Of a stretch of DNA of 29,810 bases, positions 17,236-23,836 are shown piece after piece. The stretch spans positions 1 to 29,810 of the forward strand of contig NZ_JAEQMG010000076.1 in NCBI RefSeq assembly GCF_016680995.1, written 5' to 3'. A program made the translations under genes and the position numbers. The notes under the pieces are model-generated. The model was given only the letters and a program-made list of their open reading frames with translations. It had not been told where the DNA came from and made no database searches. The DNA comes from Ruminococcus difficilis. GTDB taxonomy: Bacteria > Bacillota_A > Clostridia > Oscillospirales > Acutalibacteraceae. The first letter of the stretch is position 1. Each line of letters begins with the position of its first letter.

Positions 17236-19806
17236 ATGAAAAAAATAGCGGTCGGGATCCTTGCCCACGTGGATTCGGGCAAAACAACGCTTTCCGAGGC
17301 GCTGATGTACTGCTCGGGCAATCTGAATAAACTGGGCAGGGTAGACCATCGGGATTCCTTTCTGGACACCTTCGCCCTCGAGAGGGAAAGAGGCATCACC
17401 ATCTTTTCCAAGCAGGCGGTGCTGCCCTACAAGGATGTGGAGTTCACTCTGCTCGATACGCCGGGGCACGTTGATTTTTCGGCGGAGACAGAGAGGACGC
17501 TGCAGGTGCTCGATTACGCGATACTTGTCATCAGCGGCACCGACGGCGTGCAGAGCCACACACTCACCCTGTGGAAGCTGCTGCGGCGCTACGGCGTACC
17601 GTGTTTTCTCTTTGTCAACAAAATGGACATGGACGGCGCGGACAGGGAGCTGGTTTTGTATCAGCTCAAAAAGCGTCTCAGCGACGCTTGCGTTGCGTTT
17701 AACGACACGGAGATGCTCGAGAATATCGCGCTGTGTGACGACGCGCTTCTGGCAAAATTCGAGAACGACGCGCTGACCAAATCCGACATTATTGGAGCAA
17801 TCCGGCAGCGCAAGTTGTTTCCCTGCATGTTTGGCTCGGCTCTGAAGCTCGATGGCGTGGAGGAATTTCTCGATTGTTTGTATCAATACACCGCCATGCC
17901 GCGTTACGGCAAGGATTTTGCCGCTAAGGTCTATAAAATCGGCGAGGACGCGCAGGGAAACCGCCTGACCTACCTGAAGCTGACGGGCGGCACGCTCAAA
18001 GTGCGTGAAGTGCTGCAAAGCGAGAAGAACAAGAGCGCGGAAAAGGTGAATCAGATCCGCGTTTACTCGGGAAACAAGTTCACCGCTGTCGATTCTGTTG
18101 AGGCAGGCGCCGTCTGCGCTGTTACGGGCGTGAGCTTCACGCGTTCGGGAGACGGACTCGGTGCGGAGGACAACGCCGATTTGCCTGTGCTGGAGCCTGT
18201 ACTGACCTATTCCGTGGAGCTGCCCGAAAAAATCGACGCGCATACCGCGCTTGCCAAGCTGAAAATCCTCGAAGCCGAGGATCCTCAGCTCAACGTCAGC
18301 TGGAACGAGCGGCTGGAAGAAATCCAGCTCCGTCTGATGGGCGAAATCCAACTCGAGGTGCTCAAAAGCGTGATAGAGAAGCGCTTCGGATTTGCAGTAA
18401 ATTTCGGAAAAGGAAATATCATTTATAAGGAAACGATAGAGAACACGGTAGAGGGCGTCGGTCACTTTGAGCCGCTGCGCCATTACGCCGAGGTGCATCT
18501 GCTGTTGAAGCCTGCCAAGCGGGACAGCGGACTGCATATCAGAACCGAGTGCCGTGATGATATGCTCGACAAAAACTGGCAGCGGCTGATACTGACGCAT
18601 TTATTTGAAAAGACGCACGTCGGCGTGCTCACGGGTTCGCCGATAACGGATATGGAAATCATTCTGATGTCAGGCAAGGCGCACGCTAAGCATACCGAGG
18701 GCGGCGACTTCCGTCAGGCGACCTACCGCGCGGTGCGGCAGGGACTGCAGTCCGCCAAGAGCGTCCTGCTTGAACCAATATACGAGTTTACGCTCGAGGT
18801 GCCGACCGAGAACCTCGGCAGAGCGATGGCGGATATTCAGCGCATGAGCGGCAGCTTCCAGCCGCCCGAAAGCAATGAGGAGTTTTCGATATTGACAGGC
18901 ACCGCGCCTGTCTCGGAAATGCGCGACTATGCGGGCGATGTGGTGCGTTATACACGCGGCAAGGGAAAATTTCTATGCGCGCTCAAGGGGTACGACGTCT
19001 GTCACAATGCTGAGGAGGTTATCGCCGCAATCGGCTACGACGCTGAGGCGGATACAGACAATCCGAGCGGTTCCGTTTTTTGCTCCCACGGCGCAGGACA
19101 TCCCGTCAAGTGGAACGAGGTGACAAAGCATATGCATCTCCCATCCGTTCTCAACCCACCGAAGGACGCGCCTGTCCGCAATCCCATCCGATTGCAGAAC
19201 TACCGCTCACAGAATGACATTTTTGCCGCCGATAAGGAGCTGATGTCGATTTTCGAGCAGACCTACGGTCCGATACGCAGGCGAAAGGCGGCCGCACCCA
19301 AGCGGCACTTCAAGGCTCCCGATTCGGACAAACCGGCGAGCCGTGCCAAGATGCCCGACTATGAGGGAGTGGACTATGTGCTGGTGGACGGCTACAACGT
19401 GGTTTTCGCGTGGGAGCATCTGAAAACGCTGTCCGAGGGCAGCATCGACGGCGCACGAGAGGCGCTGATCAACATCCTCTGCAATTATCAGGGCTGGAAG
19501 AAATGCGAGCTGATACTGGTATTTGACGCCTACAAGGTCAAGGGCAATCAGCGCGAGGTCGAGCGCGTCAACGGCATCAGCATCGTTTACACCAAGGAAG
19601 CGGAAACCGCCGATATGTATATCGAGAAGGTGTCGCATCAGCTCGCGAAGAAGCACCGCGTCCGCGTTGTCACCTCCGACGGACTGGAGCAGCTGATCAT
19701 TCTCGGCAACGGTGCGCTGCGCGTTTCCTCACGCGCGTTTCTCGAGGAGGTAAGGGAAGCCGAGGATGAAATCCGACGCATCATTGCCGAAAACGCGGAA
19801 ATCTGA
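17236..19806 (+). CDS. TetM/EF-G-like translational GTPase fused to a YacP/Rae1-type NYN nuclease
   Basis: An 856-residue fusion. Residues 1 to about 650 match ribosomal protection proteins of the TetM group: G1 AHVDSGKTT (10-18), RGITI switch (53-57), G3 DTPGH (74-78), G4 NKMD (128-131), and a C-terminal ALKGYDV segment like the TetM end. The domain IV loop that in TetM reads YSPVSTPADF is replaced here by AHAKHTEGGDFRQ, so tetracycline release is doubtful. From about 709 to the end lies an NYN domain of the YacP/Rae1 type, with four acidic residues in place: Asp718 (VLVDGYN), Asp764 (LVFDAYK), Asp793 (ETADMYI) and Asp815 (VTSDGLE). Rae1 in Bacillus is a ribosome A-site mRNA endonuclease. 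The fusion suggests a factor that binds the ribosome like EF-G and cuts the mRNA. Start 17236 is preferred over 17212 because GGGGTGA (17225-17231) is well spaced from it. Confidence 0.9.
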   Translation: MKKIAVGILAHVDSGKTTLSEALMYCSGNLNKLGRVDHRDSFLDTFALERERGITIFSKQAVLPYKDVEFTLLDTPGHVDFSAETERTLQVLDYAILVISGTDGVQSHTLTLWKLLRRYGVPCFLFVNKMDMDGADRELVLYQLKKRLSDACVAFNDTEMLENIALCDDALLAKFENDALTKSDIIGAIRQRKLFPCMFGSALKLDGVEEFLDCLYQYTAMPRYGKDFAAKVYKIGEDAQGNRLTYLKLTGGTLKVREVLQSEKNKSAEKVNQIRVYSGNKFTAVDSVEAGAVCAVTGVSFTRSGDGLGAEDNADLPVLEPVLTYSVELPEKIDAHTALAKLKILEAEDPQLNVSWNERLEEIQLRLMGEIQLEVLKSVIEKRFGFAVNFGKGNIIYKETIENTVEGVGHFEPLRHYAEVHLLLKPAKRDSGLHIRTECRDDMLDKNWQRLILTHLFEKTHVGVLTGSPITDMEIILMSGKAHAKHTEGGDFRQATYRAVRQGLQSAKSVLLEPIYEFTLEVPTENLGRAMADIQRMSGSFQPPESNEEFSILTGTAPVSEMRDYAGDVVRYTRGKGKFLCALKGYDVCHNAEEVIAAIGYDAEADTDNPSGSVFCSHGAGHPVKWNEVTKHMHLPSVLNPPKDAPVRNPIRLQNYRSQNDIFAADKELMSIFEQTYGPIRRRKAAAPKRHFKAPDSDKPASRAKMPDYEGVDYVLVDGYNVVFAWEHLKTLSEGSIDGAREALINILCNYQGWKKCELILVFDAYKVKGNQREVERVNGISIVYTKEAETADMYIEKVSHQLAKKHRVRVVTSDGLEQLIILGNGALRVSSRAFLEEVREAEDEIRRIIAENAEI

Positions 19807-19867
19807 CAAATTCACACGATTGCCTAAAAATAAATCCCGATAAGCTATAGATTTGTTCAAGCTTTTG

Positions 19868-19876
19868 TGTTATAAT
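19868..19876 (+). promoter_or_regulatory. extended -10 promoter
   Basis: TGTTATAAT lies 28 bases before the ATG of the hydrolase-like gene. No convincing -35 is seen, as is usual for extended -10 promoters. The gap from 19807 to here holds no clear terminator for the upstream gene. Confidence 0.6.
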
Positions 19877-19903
19877 GAAAAAAACTGACAGGAGGCAATC
19901 AGT

Positions 19904-21100
19904 ATGAAAATAGAAAAAATTACGGCGGCGATCACAACTGCTGCCGGAAAAGTATTCAAAATGAAAACATCACAGAAAATTGCCATCGGCGCGGCGGCTG
20001 CTGTAGCAGCAGCGGCAACAGGCGTTGTCATTGCCAAGAATATCCAGGCAAAGAAGCAGGAGAGAAGTGTCCAGAGTCTTGTGCTTGAGGAAGCAGCGAG
20101 AGCGCTCCCGGCAGCGGTCAACAACGAGAAGAGCTATGAGGAATACCTCCAAAAGAGCGCAGAGCCGTTTGTTCTTCCGCAGGCGGTCAGAAAGAGAATC
20201 GGCATGACCGAGCTGGACGGCTTTGAGGATACCTTTGTCATTGAACCGAAGGAAAAGACCTCTGATATCGTGATTTTCTACATTCACGGCACCAACTATT
20301 GGTTCAATCCCTCTCGCTATCATTATGCCTTTATGCGCAGACTGTCGAACAATCTCGGCATGCAGATGATCGTTCCGATTTATCCCAAGGCGCCCTCTCA
20401 TACTGCTGTTGAGATGCAGCAGATGGTGATTGACAGATATCTGTATCTGGTCAACGAAAAGGGTATTCCCTCGGAGAAGATCGCTTTTGTCGGCGACGCG
20501 GCAGGCGGCGGAATGGCGCTCGCGATTCTGCAGAAGCTCAGATATCTTGCTTTGCCGATGCCCAAGCAGGCGTTTCTGATTTCACCGTGGCTCGACGTAA
20601 CCAACAGCAATCCCAAGATGGAGGATATCCAGCCGAACGACACCATCCTCAACATTGAGAAGCTGGCGTTCAAGGGACAGAAGTACGCGGGTGAGCTGGA
20701 GTTGACGCATCCGATGGTCAGCCCGATTTACGGCGACTTAGCGGGACTTCCAAAGATTACCGTGTTTGTCGGTACGCGCGAAATTTTCTGCGCGGACGTT
20801 GAGAAGCTCGAGGAAATTGCGCTGGAGAAGGATTTGGATATCGAGGTTTATGTCTACAAGAACCAGATGCACTTCTTTGTGGGACTTCCCATTCCCGAGG
20901 CGGAGGACGCTATGAACATCATCGCGTCCGAGCTTTACGGAGCGGAGGACAGCGACGAGTTGTTTGAAGTCGAGGAGGATATCCCCGAGGTAGCAGAGGT
21001 CATCGTGGTGGAGGACGCCGAAAATACCGAGGAGGAAGCTCCCGAGGTGACGGAGGAGAGCTTTGAGGAGATTTCTCCCGATGAGGACATTCCATTCTGA
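19904..21100 (+). CDS. membrane-anchored alpha/beta-hydrolase-fold protein lacking the nucleophile serine
   Basis: A 398-residue protein related to the HSL/acetyl-esterase branch. An Ala-rich membrane segment lies near residues 26-45. The fold is followed through HGTNYWF (His128 in place of the usual HGGG), the nucleophile-elbow segment VGDAAGGGMALA, SPWLDVTNSNP, SPIYGDLAGLP, GTREIFCADV and a catalytic-type histidine at His323 (QMHFFVG). In active relatives the elbow is GDSAGG. Here the codon at 20498-20500 is GCG, giving Ala199, so hydrolysis by the normal mechanism is not expected. The last 50 residues are a strongly acidic tail (DSDELFEVEEDIPEV onward). GGAGG precedes the start. It may be a scaffold or a non-catalytic binding protein; the substrate is unknown. 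Confidence 0.85.
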   Translation: MKIEKITAAITTAAGKVFKMKTSQKIAIGAAAAVAAAATGVVIAKNIQAKKQERSVQSLVLEEAARALPAAVNNEKSYEEYLQKSAEPFVLPQAVRKRIGMTELDGFEDTFVIEPKEKTSDIVIFYIHGTNYWFNPSRYHYAFMRRLSNNLGMQMIVPIYPKAPSHTAVEMQQMVIDRYLYLVNEKGIPSEKIAFVGDAAGGGMALAILQKLRYLALPMPKQAFLISPWLDVTNSNPKMEDIQPNDTILNIEKLAFKGQKYAGELELTHPMVSPIYGDLAGLPKITVFVGTREIFCADVEKLEEIALEKDLDIEVYVYKNQMHFFVGLPIPEAEDAMNIIASELYGAEDSDELFEVEEDIPEVAEVIVVEDAENTEEEAPEVTEESFEEISPDEDIPF

Positions 21101-21103
21101 AAT

Positions 21104-21147
21104 AAAAAAACTCAGGCGGTACAGCTGATGCTGTACCGCCGTTTTTT
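21104..21147. terminator. bidirectional intrinsic terminator
   Basis: GGCGGTACAG (21115-21124) pairs perfectly with CTGTACCGCC (21131-21140). A T-run follows on the plus strand (GTTTTTTG), and an A-run precedes it at 21104-21110, which is a T-run for the minus strand. It serves both the hydrolase-like gene and the convergent PP-loop gene. Confidence 0.93.
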
Positions 21148-21148
21148 G

Positions 21149-21979
21149 TTAGTACCGTTCAAGAAAGGAGTGGAACTCTCCTTTTGTTTTGAAGCCGACA
21201 AAGGTGTCGAGATGTACCCTGTGCAGACTGTTGAAAATACTTTTTTCAATATTGGGATTTGTCTTTTTCAGCTCCCGTATCAGCTCCTTGATTTCTCTGC
21301 GCTTAGTGCCGCCCGTCTCACTGACAAATTCCGCGTCGGTAAAGCGGCAGGCGCACTGGATAAATTCCAGCTTGTTGTAGCGCGCCCATGCGATAATATC
21401 GTCCTCATGCACGCAGTAGAGCGGACGGATCAGTTCCATTCCCTCAAAGTTGGTGCTTTTGAGCTTGGGGATCATACCCTGCAGCTGCGAACCGTAGAAC
21501 ATCGCCATAACGGTCGTTTCGATCACGTCCGAAAAATGGTGTCCCAGCGCGATTTTATTGCAGCCCAGCTCCTTCGCCTTGCTGTAAAGGTGTCCTCTGC
21601 GCATCTTCGCGCAGAGGTAGCAGGGATAGCGGTCTGTTTTGGAGGTAACATCAAAAATATCCGTCTCAAACACCGTCAGCGGGATTTCAAGCAGCTCGGC
21701 ATTACGATAAATCTGCCGCATATTTTCCTCATTGTAGCCCGGGTTCATCGCGAGATACACCAACTCAAACGGCACCTCGCTGTATTTTTGCAGCATCTGC
21801 ATCAGCTTCGCGAGCAGCATGGAGTCCTTGCCGCCGGAGATACAGACGGCGATTTTGTCTCCTGACTGAATCAATTCATAGCGCTTGACGGCGCCGACAA
21901 AGCTGTTCCAGATTTCCTTGCGGTATTTTTTTGTGACGCTTCTCTCAACACTCTGAGCAAACGTCAGTTCCTTACCCAT
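21149..21979 (-). CDS. TtcA-like PP-loop tRNA thiolation enzyme
   Basis: A 276-residue cytosolic protein of the TtcA family, which adenylates and thiolates a tRNA cytidine or a related base. The ATP pyrophosphatase motif SGGKDSML is near the N-terminus. The PCYLCAKMRRG segment holds the CxxC pair that binds an iron-sulphur cluster in this family, and a further cysteine pair occurs in FIQCACRFTD. GHHFSDVIET is another family motif. Of the two nearby starts (21985 and 21979) the inner one is preferred: the GAGGG purine tract touches the outer ATG but is 6 bases from the inner one. A consensus promoter lies directly upstream. The exact target base is not proven, so no symbol is given. Confidence 0.88.
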   Translation of the reverse strand: MGKELTFAQSVERSVTKKYRKEIWNSFVGAVKRYELIQSGDKIAVCISGGKDSMLLAKLMQMLQKYSEVPFELVYLAMNPGYNEENMRQIYRNAELLEIPLTVFETDIFDVTSKTDRYPCYLCAKMRRGHLYSKAKELGCNKIALGHHFSDVIETTVMAMFYGSQLQGMIPKLKSTNFEGMELIRPLYCVHEDDIIAWARYNKLEFIQCACRFTDAEFVSETGGTKRREIKELIRELKKTNPNIEKSIFNSLHRVHLDTFVGFKTKGEFHSFLERY

Positions 21980-22003
21980 AGTCATCCCTCACAATCACTA
22001 GAA

Positions 22004-22032
22004 ATTATAAAAAATTTTCCTTGTCTTGTCAA
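22004..22032 (-). promoter_or_regulatory. perfect-consensus sigma-A promoter
   Basis: On the minus strand TTGACA (22027-22032) and TATAAT (22004-22009) match the consensus exactly, with a 17-base spacer. The predicted start is about 18 bases before the TtcA-like start codon. It is the strongest promoter in the window and implies constitutive expression. Confidence 0.9.
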
Positions 22033-22034
22033 TA

Positions 22035-22065
22035 CGGATATTTCGTTGCTTTTGTTTCGATACTA
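22035..22065 (+). promoter_or_regulatory. possible forespore (sigma-G-like) promoter of spoVAD
   Basis: CGGATA (22035-22040) and GATACTA (22059-22065) are separated by 18 bases and loosely resemble the sigma-G/F elements (GHATR and CATNNTA). This fits the known forespore control of spoVA genes in Bacillus, but each element has mismatches. Confidence 0.4.
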
Positions 22066-22083
22066 AACGAAGGAGGGATGAAA

Positions 22084-22731
22084 ATGATTCAAAATATCGG
22101 ACGACGCACATTTTGCTTTGAGGAACAGCCCGTGATTATCGGTTATGCCGCTGTAGCGGGCAAAAAGGAGGGCGAGGGGCCGCTGTCAAAATTCTTTGAC
22201 AGAATTATTTATGACCCGTATGACGGCATGAACAGCTTTGAGGAGGCGGAAAGCCGCATGCAGTCAGAGGCAGTCAGTTTGGCGCTCGAGAAAAGCGGAG
22301 TCAGCGCGGACGAGGTGGACTTTGCGTTCGCGGGCGATTTGCTCAATCAATGCACAGGCTCGGGCTTTTGCCTGCGGAATTTTGACATTCCGTATCTCGG
22401 ACAGTACGGCGCCTGTTCCACGATGGGACAGGGACTGATGATGGCAGCTTTGTTTGTCGAAAGCGGAGCGGCAAAGAACGCGGTTTGCGCGACATCGTCG
22501 CATTTTTGTTCGGCAGAGCGGCAGTACCGTTTTCCGCTGGAATACGGCTGCGTCAGAACGCCGACTGCCCAGTGGACGGTTACGGGTGCGGGCAGCTGCG
22601 TTGTTGCGAAAACAGGAAAAGGAGCACGCATTGCCCATGCAACTGTCGGAAAAATCACCGACCTCGGCGTCACCGACGCCAACAATATGGGCGCCGCCAT
22701 GGCACCTGCGATATGTATAATAGAACCATAG
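22084..22731 (+). pseudogene. spoVAD: stage V sporulation protein AD, C-terminally truncated
   Basis: The 215-residue product matches the N-terminal two thirds of SpoVAD, the thiolase-fold protein that helps import dipicolinic acid into the forespore. Matching features include the FAGDLLNQCTGSGF and YGACSTMGQG segments and CATSSHFCSAERQYRFPLEYG, then VGKITDLGVTDANNMGAAMAPA. Bacillus SpoVAD is about 338 residues and continues after AMAPA with AADTI and another 120 residues. Here the frame diverges right after AMAPA (about 22710) and stops within 21 bases. The following sequence is mobile-element DNA, so the gene appears cut by insertion. Start 22084 is chosen because AGGAGG (22071-22076) is 7 bases from it; ATG 22078 is too close. 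The missing 3' part is not in the window. Confidence 0.88.
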
Positions 22732-22755
22732 ATCATATCAAGGGAGCTGATTGTA

Positions 22756-23073
22756 ATGTCGGAATCAAGAGAAAAAGCACTGCTTGCTACATACGGCGAA
22801 TGGGGCACACGCTATCGCCGATACCTCATCGACCACGACAAGGAGAAGTATTACACTCTCCTGAGCGCAGGCGAGTTTTTTAATTACATCACCGAAATCA
22901 ACATGAAAGCAGAACACCTCTACGACAAAACCGTCAGGGATCTGGAAGCAAAAAAGCAAATTACTACCGAGCTGAAGAAATCCGATCCGAATCTATGGCA
23001 AAACAAAATGAACGCTATCGAAAAACAGGCGGAGGAGTTTGTGTTGCGAATGATGATATTGAGCGAGAAATAA
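22756..23073 (+). CDS. TnpV-like transposon protein
   Basis: A 105-residue protein with the segment GEWGTRYRRYLIDHDKEKYY, then a helical, charged C-terminal half (MKAEHLYDKTVRDLE, MNAIEKQAEEFVLRMM). This layout is that of TnpV, a small protein of unknown biochemical function carried by clostridial Tn4451-type and related elements. AGGGAG (22741-22746) lies 9 bases before the start, and TATAAT at 22716-22721, right after the spoVAD break, could serve as its promoter. It is the first gene of the inserted DNA. Confidence 0.72.
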   Translation: MSESREKALLATYGEWGTRYRRYLIDHDKEKYYTLLSAGEFFNYITEINMKAEHLYDKTVRDLEAKKQITTELKKSDPNLWQNKMNAIEKQAEEFVLRMMILSEK

Positions 23074-23074
23074 T

Positions 23075-23248
23075 GGTGCGCAAAATAATGAAATAATCAA
23101 CCGTGAAAATGGAGAAAAACGGTACACATTCCGCCGTTTCTTCAATAGTAGTTATGTGTACCATTCTTTCGGCTGAATTTTCATTGGTAGAATCCATGAA
23201 AATGGCTTAAAACCGTCATTTCTGGTGTGAAAGAAAATGGTACGCATT
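23075..23248. repeat. iterated GGTRCRCA motif in non-coding DNA
   Basis: The motif occurs as GGTGCGCAA (23075), GGTACACATT (23121), its inverted copy ATGTGTACC (23154-23162) and GGTACGCATT (23239). The second and third copies form a perfect 9-bp inverted repeat with a 24-base spacer. All four lie in the gene-free stretch between tnpV and the next gene, and look like binding sites for an element-encoded protein. No coding sequence is supported from 23074 to 23485. Confidence 0.6.
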
Positions 23249-23358
23249 CTCCCGCAAGAAGGGGGCAGAAACCTTTTTCAATGGGAGCTGATTTCATAGA
23301 GTTCATTCGTGAAGATGATAATATCATGAGAGGAAAAAGAAGGCTTAAAATGGAAGCG

Positions 23359-23417
23359 TAAGGCGTATTATTTTGGATTTATACCGGAATCGAAAAAGAA
23401 AAAATAATGAAGCCTTA
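23359..23417. repeat. imperfect inverted repeat upstream of the recombinase operon
   Basis: TAAGGCGTATTATTTT (23359-23374) faces AAAATAATGAAGCCTTA (23401-23417) across a 26-base spacer. The arms differ only in the two or three bases between TAAGGC and ATTATTTT. It lies about 70 bases upstream of the predicted promoter and could be an operator or a recombinase site. Confidence 0.55.
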
Positions 23418-23485
23418 CAAAAGAAAATACTCATTACACTGTCTTTTTTAAGCAACAAAGTCAGCACCAAAAGTTCATTAGTATG

Positions 23486-23494
23486 TGGTATAAT
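23486..23494 (+). promoter_or_regulatory. extended -10 promoter of the recombinase operon
   Basis: TGGTATAAT is an extended -10 element 68 bases before the small gene at 23562. No clear -35 is visible. It probably drives the small gene and the recombinase together. Confidence 0.65.
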
Positions 23495-23561
23495 ATAGTT
23501 GAAATAAAGAATAATATTCTGCTTATTTGCCAACAATTACTAGTGAACAGGAGGTGCCGGC

Positions 23562-23810
23562 ATGCTCGACAGAAATGAATTACGGAAGCTTCAAAACGCA
23601 GATATTTCAGCTTGTGAACCGGACAGGCTGACAGATTTAATTAATCTGAACATCAACACGAATCAACGGATAACAGATAAAACGAGTTCATTTATAAAGC
23701 TTGCAGGCAACCCGTATTTATTCAAGGTAGGAGAGACTGTTGTCAAAGTCGAATATGAGGGTAGTAAAAGCTTCGTCGAATCATTCGCAAGCTTAATCCG
23801 CGCAGGATAA
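23562..23810 (+). CDS. small mobile-element protein upstream of the recombinase (DUF6870-like)
   Basis: An 82-residue protein of the pattern MLDRNELRKLQNADI, a middle section with NLNINTNQ, and a C-terminal half GNPYLFKVGETVVKVEY. Short proteins of this kind are common next to serine recombinases in gut Firmicutes elements (I recall the family as DUF6870); the biochemical role is unknown. AGGAGGTG lies 5 to 6 bases before the ATG. It ends 26 bases before the recombinase start and is likely co-transcribed with it, so it could be a directionality or regulatory factor. Confidence 0.7.
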   Translation: MLDRNELRKLQNADISACEPDRLTDLINLNINTNQRITDKTSSFIKLAGNPYLFKVGETVVKVEYEGSKSFVESFASLIRAG

Positions 23811-23836
23811 TGTAACAAAATCGGAGACTGTTTTTT

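Noticed and set aside
15937..18600. Very long minus-strand open frame (887 codons) across the lipoprotein and GTPase genes
   Set aside because: It is antisense to two genes with clear families; its leucine-rich runs come from the opposite strand of the Ser/Gln repeat, and it has no recognisable domain or ribosome binding site.
17236..19806. Plain call as a tetracycline resistance gene
   Set aside because: The domain IV loop that releases tetracycline in TetM is replaced and a nuclease domain is added, so resistance cannot be claimed from family membership.
21128..21865. Plus-strand open frame of 245 codons opposite the TtcA-like gene
   Set aside because: It begins in the bidirectional terminator and mirrors a gene with complete PP-loop motifs.
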